Assembly: GCA_963662155.1 (NCBI GenBank)
Contig: OY759262.1
Coordinates: forward strand, 67,659,203-67,723,202
Source of the DNA: Lamellibrachia columna
Taxonomy: Eukaryota > Annelida > Polychaeta > Sabellida > Siboglinidae
Length of the DNA stretch: 64,000 bases
Direction: 5' to 3'
Part shown: positions 48,723-60,345 of the stretch, one piece after another
Layout: each line of letters opens with the position of its first letter
Position numbering within the stretch: the first letter of the stretch is position 1
Program-made: the position numbers and the translations under genes
Notes under the pieces: generated by a model
Database searches by the model: none
What the model was told of the DNA's origin: nothing
What the model saw: only the letters and a program-made list of their open reading frames with translations

Positions 48723-49184
48723 GTGAGTTCAGACAATATATCTTACATAATCAGATTCATATCTGAAAGATATAAACTCAATTATGTGGTTAATGTTTGC
48801 CAAGCAAATGATGCCGCTAATCAGCAGAAAATGTCATTCTAACAGCAATACTGGTTGTTTAGATATTCACCTTTACATGCAGTGGGGATGATATCCTGAT
48901 ACTCTAATATGTACAGTCTCTATTTCTCATGGTTGTTATGAGTAATGCTATCCTTTAGTTCTACCATTTATCAAACAACTTCGTAGTTCTCCATTATACA
49001 ATGTTAAAAACAAATGTTTTTAGCATTGAAACTTCATGCTGATTAATTGTTCAGAATATGTATTAATAGTAGCAGCCAATAAACTCAAAATACTCCTTGT
49101 ACTTACCATTGACTAAGATGTGTTGATGCAACCAGAAACGATTTATATAACTTGTATTTATCGTTTATATTTTTTTATTTTTAG

Positions 49185-49335
49185 ACTGCCAAGAGTTTAG
49201 GCCTTTCTGATCTCTCAAAGTTGAAAGATGTTTTCAACTTCAAAATTAACTCCATCAGGCTGAACAAATTGCTCATAAGGTCGGCTTGTCAAAGGTCAAG
49301 ACAAGCATCTTGAAAACTGGAAGAAATTGAGGTTG
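49185..49335 (+). pseudogene. Exon c (copy 2), probably frameshifted
   Basis: Same sequence as copy 1 exon c with the identical one-base frame problem within AACAAATTGCTC, plus a further small difference (CTTGAAAACTGG against CTTGAAACTGTGG). Confidence 0.45.
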
Positions 49336-49559
49336 GACAATGTTTATTTTCAGTGGTGGCTTATTATTTATATAATATTACTGTGCTGGCCTTGTACTTC
49401 AGGAAAGTATTCTTATGAATAATTTCATGAAATATTGATTTCTGGTGCAGACAGCTAATTTATGACCAGCATAGCTGTTTTCATTATGTATAATGTTTCC
49501 ACATGAAGTCTTCTTTAGCATTTTGATATACATGATCTGACCAGGAGTGTTCAGACCAT

Positions 49560-49800
49560 TCTTATTGGGAGGAGTGGCATAAATGCTGCAGTTCAGAAAT
49601 GCTTGCAAACGAAATATTGAATCTGTTCAGATCAGCATTGAGTCCTGGGAATCTGCTGCAGCAGACTGCATCAACTGGCGACAGGCTGTGTGGAGTGGTA
49701 TCAGGAAGACAGAAGAAAGGAGAAATAAACTGTGGATGGAGAAGAGAGTCCGGGGGCCCATCAATCCCTCATTCATTGTTATCTCAAGTCTGACCCATGT
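49560..49800 (+). pseudogene. LINE-like ORF2 C-terminal fragment, copy 2
   Basis: Counterpart of 38,343-38,600 (ACKRNIESVQISIESWESAA, then NWRQAVWSGIRKTEERRNKL). An old intronic LINE relic duplicated with the locus. Confidence 0.6.
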
Positions 49801-50057
49801 AGGTAGAATGGTATTGCTATATCTCATACAGGTCACATATGATGGAGTATTTGTCACTATTGTTACTTTCATGTAGTTTAATATGTTTTTATTATTGCTC
49901 CCATCAATGTAATATAACACAGTTATGTTCAACACATTAAATTGATGTTACCTTGTGTTATCAGAGCCCAACTGAAGTGTTTAGTATAGGGGTTCATACA
50001 TCAATTGAGTTCTTTAGAAAGTCTTACAAGGCAGTAACATGTACTTAACATTGACAG

Positions 50058-50267
50058 AATGTTTTTACATTGGGAGTCGAGTTGGCAAGAACATCCTGTG
50101 TCGCATTGACAAGACTTGCACCAGCATCAGTTGTTGTGTTGACCTTAAGTTGTTCATCTACCAACACACATTGTCCGCCTACGTCAGATATAACACCTGT
50201 AACCTGGAACTGACCATTGGCCTCAACGAGTGGACGGCCAGCTTCAAGGTGTTTGAAGAGGATTTCA
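50058..50267 (+). CDS. Exon d (copy 2) of the unidentified gene, Cys-rich
   Basis: 210 bp, same splice sites and phase as copy 1 exon d. Substitutions include F to I in CRIDKTC, T to S (TLSAYV) and NMFEQ to KVFEE. No stop and no indel. The preserved length and cysteines in both copies are the main argument that this exon is, or recently was, under constraint. Confidence 0.5.
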
Positions 50268-50579
50268 GTGAGTGATTTTATAGCAAACTTAAATTAGTAG
50301 TCATTTCACTCCAGTAGATACTTGTTAATATCTCACTGATCCCTTTGGATATCATAGATGACAATAAATGATTTAAACAAATGATCTTCTGATTGTGGAA
50401 GTGCCAACAGTATCAATAATATTTGTAAAGCAAATTTGACAGATATCTGTCAAGACTGTCCACACATTGATAAAACTGTTTAGTGATTCCTTATCCATCT
50501 GCCCATTGGATGGAAATTTGCTTAAATCTTATTAGATATGTGTCAGCAACATACACATAAGTATTTTGTTAATTTTCAG

Positions 50580-50680
50580 TAAAAGAAGACAATGTGAATC
50601 TTCTGAAAGAAGCCAACATATTGAGTGTTGACCACACGAAGCTGTACCTCAAGATTGAGAAGACAAACAACATTCTGAAG
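50580..50680 (+). CDS. Exon e (copy 2) of the unidentified gene
   Basis: 101 bp. Joined in phase 1 to exon d it encodes IKEDNVNLLKEANILSVDHT and KLYLKIEKTNNILK. Acceptor TTAATTTTCAG, donor GAAG|GTAACC. Confidence 0.45.
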
Positions 50681-50794
50681 GTAACCAGTTTGTTTTATGC
50701 TGGAAGATCCTACTGCTACTTTGAGTGGACCTGAATCAAATAACATGTTGGCATTGATCTAACATGACAGTTGTTGTAGTCTAGTGAACTTACC

Positions 50795-50900
50795 GAACAA
50801 ATTATACAACTAGATTCATTACAAGGATTATTTCATCCTTTCTTCACTAATAATTAATATCATAACATTTCAACTTAACAATAAGGGCTTTATTCTCCCA
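50795..50900. repeat. Repeat X, left half (copy 2 side)
   Basis: Same as 39,645-39,755. Its right half is found 10.3 kb downstream at 61,176, after the LINE-A and the two nested DNA transposons. Confidence 0.75.
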
Positions 50901-50904
50901 ATAT

Positions 50905-51785
50905 ATTAAGTTTTTAACAAGATTGAACAAGATTGCCATCCCAAACAACAAGTTCCAGATGGCAAGTGGACAAAGAAGCCATTGGCTTATTGAGAGTCCA
51001 ACAATTTTCTCATCTATGTGTAGCCCGCCCTTATCAAATATCTGTCAATTCTATTTTTAAACATATTCACACTACTAGCATTAACACAATCATTTGGCAG
51101 TTTGTTCCATTCATTTATCACCCTTTGTGAGAAAGAGTACTTTCTCATGTCCAACCTACACTGCTCCTTAACTAATGCTGCTTTGTGTCCTCTGGTTCTA
51201 CTGCCTTCTTTCAGTTTGAAGAACATACATGTATTCCTGTCAACATTCTCATAACCATTCACTATTTTAAACATTTCTATTTCGTCTCCTCTTAGTCTCC
51301 TGGTTTCTAGTGTTGTCAAACCACATTGTAATAAGCGACTTTAGTAACTAAGGTCTCTCAATTCTGGAATTATTTTAGTTGCTCTTCGTTGTGTTCTTTC
51401 TAGCTTGTCTGTGTCCTTTTTACGATTCGGCTTCCATGCTCGAATACAATATTCCAAATGTGGTCTAATTATTGATTTGTACAGGGGTACAATTAGCTAT
51501 TTTTCCTTATACGTGATAGTTCTCCTAATTAGCCCTAGAATTTGATTTCCTGTCGAAGCAGCAATCCGACATTGCTCTGAAACTTTCACGTCAGCACTAA
51601 ATGTTACTCCTAAGTCCTTTTCTTGTGTGGTTCTACCTAGTACATTATCCCCCATTTTATATTCTTCATCCATGTTTCCATGTCCTATGTGTATGCATTT
51701 ACACTTCCCAAAATTTAATAACAATGGCCATTTTTTGACCATTTAACTAATTTATTTAGATCATCCTGTAAACTTTGTTTATCTG
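50905..51785 (-). pseudogene. LINE-A copy 6, 3' part
   Basis: Antisense ORF2 C-terminus (IDRYLIRAGYT, SVNMFKNR, WNKLPNDCVNAS, RRLRGDEIEMFKIVNGYENV, SEQCRIAASTGNQILGLIRR, GHGNMDEEYKMGDNVLGRTT) ending abruptly at TTTGTTTATCTG|CACTGC, where the CACTA-like element begins. The same LINE copy continues at 60,865. Confidence 0.9.
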
Positions 51786-53739
51786 CACTGCTAAAAATAA
51801 TTTTCTTGTTTTAATAAAAAAAAAACTTAAAACAAGAATTTTTTTCTAGGGAGCCATGTAAGAAAATTATTTTCGTGATTTAAGAAATGTTACATAAGAA
51901 AAATTTTCTTGGCTTAAGAAAATAGTTTCTAAAATCAAGAAAAGGCTATAGAATTCTTTTCTTATTTGTCCAAGAAAATTTTTCTTATTTAAGAAATTTT
52001 TTTTATGAAATAAGAAAAACATTTTCTTAAATCAAGAAATAAAAGCAAGAACATTTTTCTTAAATTATTTTCTAGGGAGCCACACAAGAAAATTTGTAAA
52101 TCAAGAAATGTTTTCTTAAATTTAATAAGAATATTTTTCTTGTAGTCATTTTGGATGTTTCACGTTAGTAAGAATATTTTTTGGAAAATAAGAAAAACCT
52201 TCTGAAAGACTTTTTATTGGAATAAGAAACATTTCCTCATTTATATATTTTTCTTATAAAAAGAAAGACTACTGATCACTGCATGTCAGCAATCATTTCT
52301 GAAAATAAGACAATTTTCTTACCGCAAAATGCGATGCAAAAATTTTATCAATTATCAAGGAACATACTACCATGAAATGACAAAAGGGAGCAAGTGATAT
52401 TTCTGCCATCACAATGTTGGAACTATCACAATGATGGGACCAAAAGCCATATTTTAACATAATAAAACCTTTTAGATGGCAGATTTTCTACAGATGACAC
52501 GGCATAAAGGATCAAGTGACAATGGAATAGTGTTTTATTATGAGAAAAGGGAGCAAGTGTGTGACCAATAGCATCACATGTTATTGCGACAGCCATGCAA
52601 TCAGTCTGCAGCTCTCATACCCAGTAAGGTCATTCCTTGTTAAATCAACCAATTTTCTGGAAATTAAAAAGGTGATGTCTCAGAATGTCCTAACATTTGA
52701 ACCAATTAGCAAGTGGTTATATCTGAGCAGCTTTGCAGAAAAACTAAGCTAAGGGGTAAACGCACTTGTTATACTTTCAGGTGCCTCTAACTACAGAGCT
52801 TAAATTTGCTAAATGTCTAGATATATTCGTACAGATGTGCATCACAAAATTAAAGAATGATAATGAGAAGGATAATGTATGTACAGAGTGTGCAAACATC
52901 AATTTTTTTATTTTATTTTTATTTCTGAGAGTGATTTTAGCAGTCTGTATTTCAAATTGTTATTTTATAGGACAAGCTACAAAGTGCTACTGTATACTGT
53001 CAGGGATATTTGTAATGACTACTTAGTTCAATAGGAATGTAGTTACTATATTTTCAGAAAAATTCAGTCTTAAATTCGATATTTTACGAATTTCAATTTT
53101 CAGAATGACAATGTTGGACAAGTCTTATGATCACCGTATTTGCACTGTGCACAATCCTTTAAATACTGCAGCTGAAATATCAGTGTTCTGTTTAATTATC
53201 TTTTCTCCCAAATTAGCGAGTGATACATTTATGAAACTATTACAAATTACTGCACAACAAGCTTATTGACACAAAAACTGGAAAAGGTCGCATGCTCGAA
53301 CTTAGAGCATTGCCAAATAAAAAAAGCAAAGCATTACTTAATTCTTAAAATGTTAATTGATTATGACAACTGGTCACATAATTCTGTAATAAGACCTGCC
53401 TCATTGTTTCTTAAGGGGAGTTATTCAAGGGTGATTTGATTGCACTTGCTGCTCTATGACAACATTTTTCTGTGTCAATAACTTATTTTATAAAATGACA
53501 AAATGGAGCAAGTGACACAAAGTCAACAAATAACCATGTCACAAAAAAGTACTAATAATTTTTATAAATACACTTACTCAAATAGTCCAAAGAATGGTGT
53601 ACAATTACTGTGCTGTAATATGCACCTGAGAGCAAACCAAAATATGTTTTGTACGATATTTAAAAAACCATAGTCACTTGCTCACTTTTGTCATTTCACG
53701 GCAATATATTGTAAAATGCAAGGTCATGGATTTAAACAC

Positions 53740-53990
53740 CAAACGCACACAAACACCCACATTACATCCCTTGTACCTCTACAGAATGGGTGACCTTATA
53801 AGAGGGGACTACTGGCACAGTAAAGTACAAACACACACATTACAGCCATTTTACCTCTACAGAACGGGTGACCTTATAAGAGGGGACTACTGGCACAGTA
53901 AAGTACAAACACACACATTACAGCCATTTTACCTCTACAGAACGGGTGACCTTATAAGAGGGGACTACTGGCACAGTAAGTACAAACAAA
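53740..53990. repeat. 78-bp tandem repeat, ~3 units
   Basis: Units containing GGGTGACCTTATAAGAGGGG, ACTACTGGCACAGTAAAGTA and CAAACACACACATTACAGCC (starts at 53,788, 53,866 and 53,944). Inside the CACTA-like element. Confidence 0.95.
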
Positions 53991-56002
53991 TGCAAAACTA
54001 AATTGCCGTAGTAACAATTAGTTGAAATTTTAAAAGCATTTGAATTGTGTACAATTTCAAAGACATAGTAGCAATGGCACGAGTTAGATGTCCATGTCAT
54101 TCTGCACACATCAAAGAAGGAACAATACATTGCCAGTAGATACAATTAGTGAACTTCCTAGTATGTGAAAGCCAAGGATTTCATCCATAGATTTATTTTA
54201 TTACACATTAGCTTTCATGAAAGTTAAAACAGTCAGAATTATGACATGTTAATGGGTATTTTCATTTCTACTCATGATCAAGTTGAAAGTACTGAATATA
54301 ATAACAAATGCAAACTGCCATTTTTCAAACAGCCCGGCTGCTGCACACAAAATATATTCACTGTGTTTATTGCATGGCTGGGCCACATGTCAAATTGCTA
54401 TAAAAGAATATGCCTGGACAACATTCTTACCTTTTGTCTCATGGAATGAACAGGATACAAGTCAAATCATCCAGAAGTCTTCTTTATCATGTATTTCCTA
54501 CTAATTGTATAAGCAGCACAGCTTCTACTACCACCCTGGTACTAGATTATCCAGATGTGGAAACTAACTGGTGACCCTCACATAACCCTCATTAGCAGAC
54601 CCTTAATGAGACCACTGGGGCACTGAGAGTGTGGTCTCACTGCATGTGTGTCACAAGTGTTATGTCATAGGAGACTGACCTAAATCTAAATCTCATGTCA
54701 GGCATACATTTACAGAGCACACACACTGACAGTACTTTTAAAATCAAAGTGTGCTGAACAAAGATTACACTTATGCTGAATACCCGATTATTTCATGTGT
54801 TCTTGATTACTGTAAATTATGCTTGGATGAGATATTTTACATCGTATCCTAGCTCTAGTAGTTTATAAGCACCTGTCCATCAGAAATAATTAATGCAATA
54901 GAACCAACATTTTTTACTCCAAGAGTCAATAGCGAAAACTTATGTTGGAAATTTCACTCATATCGCACGTGATCTGATAATATATCAAAAATATTTGAGT
55001 GAAATGATAATCAGTAATATTACATTTAAATATTATTTGGTAGCGGACTTGTTAACAAATGCAAATGCATTTGAATGCACATTTTGGATGGCATTAGCCA
55101 TGCACATTCATATGCAGTCGTTACATTTTCAGTGCATTTGATTGCATACCACAAACTTTTATATTAAAATTGTTCTATTCGTGCAATAGCTAAAAAATTT
55201 AATCCAGACTCAACAGAGAGCATGTATTTGAATGCAACCCCCAAACATTTTATATTTCAAATGCCCATAAATTCATTAATAAATTCATCATTAATAAAAT
55301 TAACATTCACATTGTATGAATTGTAAATACAGTTGCAAAACATGCTCTTTGTCAGACTTTGAAAAAGTGCCCTGTAGTTAGCAGAATCCTCAGCACATTT
55401 TAGAATCATTGTCTGACCTGTAAATCCACTTTAAAAGTAAGACCATGGTGTATATAGTTGTATTATATTGAATGATGCTTATATTAGAACATGTAGCTTT
55501 GCTAATATAATTATGATGCATATATAATGCATAAACATTTGTATTTGAATGTGAATGTGATCCTGGAAAATGGCCTTTGCATTGACATGCTTGTGATAAC
55601 AAGCCTGTTTTATGGTGAATTATATTCACTGGCAGTTTTAAAGCTGTGTAGGGCCTTCTTGTCACACAGTTGACAAGTCAGACATTATTCATCAGTAAAT
55701 CAAAATTAATGAAGTTCGAGTCAACAAATTAACACAGAACAACATGCTAGCAATAGTGCAGCCCCTCTATGGTGAATTACTTTCACCCAATCTGTACACG
55801 TCAAACTAATACACCTCTGCTGTTGACATAGCATTATGTGCCACATTTCATCTTATTACTTTGCCAAGATTGTTTCCTTTACCAATATGCATAAAATTAC
55901 AAATTTGTGGGTGGAAAGAAAATATTGATGTGCACAAATTGCAAACAAAATTGTTTAAAGAATATTTATTTAACATTTATTTCTTCAGTAAGAATTGTTT
56001 TT

Positions 56003-56494
56003 TTAAAGGTGCTTAATCAATTCGATTGTTTTGCTAGTCTCATTTCAAATAATTTTTTTTTAAAAACCAAACCTACCTAGTATCCACTGCAACATGCTAG
56101 CTCGTTTGTGAAACTTTTGTATGTAGTTTTTGTGAAATCATCAGACAAACTGCTAAATTAGTTAATGCTTGTTCAAGCATTAACTGAAGTGAAAATCAAA
56201 ATGCTGAAATATCACGATTTTCTTCCTTGGTGAAATTGTGTAACTGTGTCATGTGATCGGCAAGAAGATGGAGGTTATGCCCATGATCAGCATTGACCCA
56301 CACAGTGTTTACCATTTTGGATATCCACTTGTTTGATCCTTACCAGATCTAGCGACTAAAGTCAATTGTTTTGATGATTTGAACAAAAATATGGATTTTT
56401 TTATTAAATCGACTATGGATGTTACACACTACATATTTGGACACAAATGAACCGGATTTGTGACAGGCTAAATCAGTTGAGGAAGCAGTTTTAA
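56003..56494. mobile_element. MITE-like unit 1
   Basis: About 490 bp bounded by TTAAAGGTGC(T) at the left and the near-complement AAGCAGTTTTAA at the right (full inverted end TTAAAG(G/C)TGCTTCCTCAA in related copies). It adjoins a second unit sharing the TTAA. Confidence 0.6.
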
Positions 56495-56991
56495 AGGTGC
56501 ATCCTCAATTCGATTTTTTTGCTAGTCTCATTTCAAATAAATTTTACGAAAAACCAAACCTACCTAGTATCCACTGCAACATTCTAGCTCATTTGTGCAA
56601 CTTTTGTATGTAGTTTTTGCGAAATAATCAGACAAACTATTAAATTACTTGATTGATTGTTGAAACATTAAGTGAAGTGAATATCGAAATGCTGAAAAAT
56701 CATGATTTTCACCCTTGGTGAAACTTTGAAACTTTGTTGTGTGATCGACGAGAGGATTGAAGTCACGCCCATGATCGGCACTGACTCGCACATCGTTTAC
56801 AATTTTGGATATCCACTGTTTTGATCCTTACCAGATCTAACGACTGAAGTAAATTCTTTCGATGATTTTTTTTAAAATTTTGCATTTTTTATTAAACTGC
56901 TCACGTTACTTAAACTAGTCACACACTACACATTTGGACATAAATGAACTGGATTCACGATGGGTTGAACCATTTGAGGAAGCAGCTTTAA
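56491..56991. mobile_element. MITE-like unit 2
   Basis: Starts TTAAAGGTGCATCCTCAATT and ends TTTGAGGAAGCAGCTTTAA, an obvious inverted pair. The interior is similar to unit 1 (CCTAGTATCCACTGCAACAT, TTTGGATATCCACTG, CCTTACCAGATCTA). The tandem arrangement suggests insertion into its own end or unequal exchange. Confidence 0.65.
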
Positions 56992-57266
56992 CTCAAGAAA
57001 AACTTCTTCATCTAGAATATTTATTTCAAATGTTTTTCTTAAGTAAGACAATTTTTTCTTAATTCAAGAAAAAAATTATAGCATTAAGAATATTTATCTA
57101 AAATCTTTCTTAAGAAAGAAATATCTTCTTCATTCTAGAAAATGTCCTTATTCAATCACATATCTGGAACTTGCGAAGAAATTTTTTTTACACTTTTTCT
57201 TAATTCAAGAAACTTCTTGTTTCACGAAATATTTTCTTGTATAAGAAAATTATTTTTGGCAGTGTG

Positions 57267-57268
57267 TA
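57267..57268. repeat. TA target duplication, left end of pogo-like element
   Basis: TA directly precedes GGGGAGGCTTGGG; its pair is at 60,863-60,864. Confidence 0.8.
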
Positions 57269-57944
57269 GGGGAGGCTTGGGAGAGTTGGGCCAGTTTTTA
57301 CATTTTGACACATTGTGCTCTCTCTATTCATGGCAGAGTACCATTTCCTGTGATTGTGATATGTACAGACCATAATATACAATCTGTGTCAGCTGATTCA
57401 AAATGCAGGCACACATGTAGAAAGAGGAGGTGATTGTTGAAAGGTGTCATCCCGGCCCAACTCTCCCTGTGGTGGTGAGAGTTGGGCCATATCCAGGGAG
57501 ACTTGGGCCATAGCTGAGGACAGCTGGGCCACAAAATCGGAGACTTGGGACAGTGAAGGAAAATGTGAACAATTTAATTCCAAACTTAAAATAACCATTA
57601 ATAGATATTAAGAACATGGTCCAGTAGCACTCCACTAGAAAAAGTCAACCTTGATCAGCAAAATGTTCCAGTTCTAACTTTTTAATGATGTCACTGATTA
57701 TTTGGTCATAGACCCCTATATCAAATCCTAAAATGGAATTATGCTGTGTTTTAACACATTTTAAAATGACTGTGATATTGAGGCACACTTTCACACTCGT
57801 CCCAATCAACAGTGTCAACCTGTGCTATGTGATGCACAATACGTGATAGGTTCGATGATGCCTAATAAGAGACGAGTGGAAATCCCATCGTGTGAAGTCA
57901 CAAGGAAATGTAAATTTTCCTGCTCGACGAGCTGTGCCACCAAG

Positions 57945-59978
57945 CTATTGAGGCTCAGGTAGCTTCCTGATGATGTCCTTCTTAGGGAATGATGCTTCAT
58001 CTTTATCATTAATCATGAATGTAGATATTGTCTGATGACGACTGAATTCTCGTCGAAGAAAAACACCTTCACACTCGTCTCCATCAATAACGTGAACCCG
58101 CGCTATATAATGGACAATGCGTGATTTGGCCAACACAAATTTTACAACTGCAAAATCACCTTCAATGACTTGGTAATCTGGCTCATCAGCATCACTTTCA
58201 CCACTTTCCATGAATGGCACATCTTCGGTATCACTTTCTGATGAAGGACTTTTTAGCTCTATGTTTGACTGGTTGATTTGACTTTCGTTTTTTAGTGTGC
58301 CTAGCAGCTAGTGCGTCTGCTATGCTATTATGTACTGGAGTATCGGTTAGAATCTTTGTATCCCCTCTCTTGCGACCTCTGTTGGTAACCTTTCGTGGAC
58401 CAGCTTTTGGAAGCGGAACAATATCAGCAGGCGATACATAATGGTTTATTGGCCCTGGCCGAGCCGGAGCTGGTGTTGCAGTAGAACTCGGTTCTGGCTG
58501 TCGGGCTGGTGCTGCAGTAGAACTCGGTTCTGGCTGTTGGGCTGGTGTTACAGTAGAACTTGGTTCTGGCTGTCGGGCTGGTGTTGCAGTAGAACTCGGT
58601 TCTGGCTGTTGGGCTGGTGTTACAGTAGAACTTGGTTCTGGCTGTCGGGCTGGTGCTGCAGTAGAACTCGGTTCTGGCTGTTGGGCTGGTGTTACAGTAG
58701 AACTTGGTTCTGGCTGTCGGGCTGGTGTTGCAGTAGAATCTGTTTCTGGCTGGGGAACCGGTGTTGCAGTAGAACTGGGTTCTGGTTGGGGAGCTGGTAG
58801 TTGTTCAGCAGGAATTGGATCATTTCTCTCCAACTCCTCTGGAAGATCTCGATCAGTAACTGTGGCTGGCGAAAAGTCCGTTTCATCGAACAAATCCCGG
58901 TTGTAAGGGAAAATGCCGGTACTTTGAAATGCTGACAAAATGTTTTTTGCAGTGAGGCCATGCAACTGAGCATGGGCAACAAATTCATGTATTTCATATA
59001 TCGTAATTGTTTTGCCAGTATTTGATCGCATCCAGTTTTCCATAGCTTGAGCATATGCCGTCTTGAAAGGTTTGAAACAGCACACATCGAGAGGTTGAAG
59101 CCGATGACTGGTATGTGGTGGCATTGTCAGTAACACTACACCATTTTCTTTAGCCAAGTCAATGGCAGCCAGAGAAATGTGGGCCTCATGGTTATCTAAG
59201 ATAAGAAAAACTTTATTTTCCTTGCTGCATCGCGTGTGGCAAATGAAATGGTTCAGGTAGGCCAGGAATAGGTCCTCGTTGACCCAACCACTTGAATTTG
59301 CACCCCCAACACACCCTGGGGGGGCCACCTTTGGTGAAATGCTCACGGACGTTTTTCCGTGGGAATATTAGCATAGGTGGAACGACACTACCAGCTGCAT
59401 TGATGCCGTACAGCAGAGGTGATTGACCCCACTTGCTTCACTCCTTTTCCAACTACAATGTTTTCGTGTGCTGAAACTGTCGTGCATCCCGTCTCATCAA
59501 CGTTATAGATATCGTGACATTCAAACTTGTGCAGGTCCATAATGCTTCCGAGGTTGTCATACAATTTGCCCACGGTATACCGGTTGAAGGCACTAGCCCT
59601 AGCAAGAGATGTTGCCTCTGGTGTTCGGATTGCAAGACGGTTTCTTTCCACAATCAATGCACGACATTTATTTCTAGTCATACCATGAAATTGTTCAGCC
59701 AAAGTTTTAATATGTGTTGCCAAGTCAGTTTCCTTCTCTGGAGAAAAAATAATGTTTTTCAGTCGACAGTTTCCATAGCCAAACACCTTATTTCGTTCAC
59801 CATTTTGTCCATTTTCTCCATCATGCTTGTTGATGTATCTCTTGAGAGTCATTCTTGCTATATCAAAGTCCTTAGCAGCTGCACGGATGCTACATCCTCC
59901 CCTGACTTGTTCCATTGCTCTCTGTAGAACATCTTCTGGTGCACCTCGATTTGATCTTCTTTGGTATTTTCGTGGCAT
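57945..59978 (-). pseudogene. Pogo/Tigger-like transposase with expanded Pro-rich repeat region
   Basis: Starts MPRKYQRRSNRGAPEDVLQR, then a Psq-type helix-turn-helix (GGCSIRAAAKDFDIARMTLK, RYINKH), a CENP-B/Tc5-like middle (FSPEKETDLATHIKTLAEQF) and the DDE domain: first Asp in DIYNVDETGC, second in FLILDNHEAH and third in TSHRLQPLDV (35 residues between the last two). LSAFQSTGIFPYNRDLFDET, a family hallmark, follows. A proline-rich 12-residue repeat (PEPSSTVTPAQQ and variants, about 9 copies) comes next, then PLPKAGPRKVTNRGRKRGDT. A frameshift near 58,240 leads into SESDTEDVPFMESGESDADE and a C-terminal domain with EGDFAVVKFVLAKSRIVHYI. A second lesion near 59,346-59,395 (deletion and frame change) lies between the first and second Asp. 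It is probably inactive but only recently so. Confidence 0.9.
58467..58795 (-). repeat. 36/72-bp coding minisatellite in the transposase
   Basis: About nine 36-bp units encoding the PEPSST(A/V)(A/T)PA(R/Q)Q repeat. Alternating R and Q variants give a 72-bp higher-order period. It keeps the reading frame. Confidence 0.92.
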
Positions 59979-60224
59979 CTGGAAAAATTATGACATCACT
60001 AAGACAAACTTAAATTAATATTTCGAAAGATGCAGTCTGCAGTTACCAATCAGACCTACAGTAATTCTGCTGCCCACTAACAACTAATGATATAAAATAT
60101 TTAATTTATAAATAAATTAATTAAATTTAATTAATACATTTATAAATATATTAATATATTTATATTAATATTTACATATAAAATTCATAAGTTTAGCATC
60201 ATGGTCTATGTCGGCTGGTGCATT

Positions 60225-60345
60225 CGGCCTCGGTGACATCAGATATAGGCCCACCTTGTGCTGTGATAGTATTCCTCGCCCCCTGTGGCGGCTCGGAACA
60301 CTATCACAGCACAAGGTAGCCCTATATCTGATAGTCCCCTCTGCC
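60225..60345. repeat. Long hairpin in the 5' part of the pogo-like element
   Basis: Two arms of about 40 bp: ATCAGATATAGGCCCACCTT, GTGCTGTGATAGT on the left and ACTATCACAGCACAAGGTAG, CCCTATATCTGAT on the right. They are separated by a GC-rich loop (CCTCGCCCCCTGTGGCGGCT). A few mismatches. Confidence 0.88.

Larger units (their letters stand above)
44935..50900. repeat. Segmental duplication, copy 2
   Basis: Second copy of 34,215-39,755. It carries a private ~200-bp insert at 45,150-45,460 (containing TGTAAAGCGCCATAAAGCAC, which resembles an L2-type tail), longer tandem arrays and the same exons a-e. It ends in repeat X left half and antisense LINE-A copy 6. Confidence 0.92.
51786..57264. mobile_element. 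CACTA/EnSpm-like non-autonomous DNA transposon
   Basis: 5.48 kb bounded by inverted termini: CACTGCTAAAAATAATTTTC at the left and the reverse complement of CACTGCCAAAAATAATTTTC at the right (one mismatch). It is flanked by TG on both sides (51,784-51,785 and 57,265-57,266). Both subterminal regions (about 500 bp left, 270 bp right) consist of irregular AAGAAAAT/ATTTTCTT words in both orientations. CACTG termini and 2-3 bp duplications are typical of the CMC/EnSpm group. No transposase frame of that group is visible, so it is non-autonomous or gutted. It interrupts LINE-A copy 6. Confidence 0.7.
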
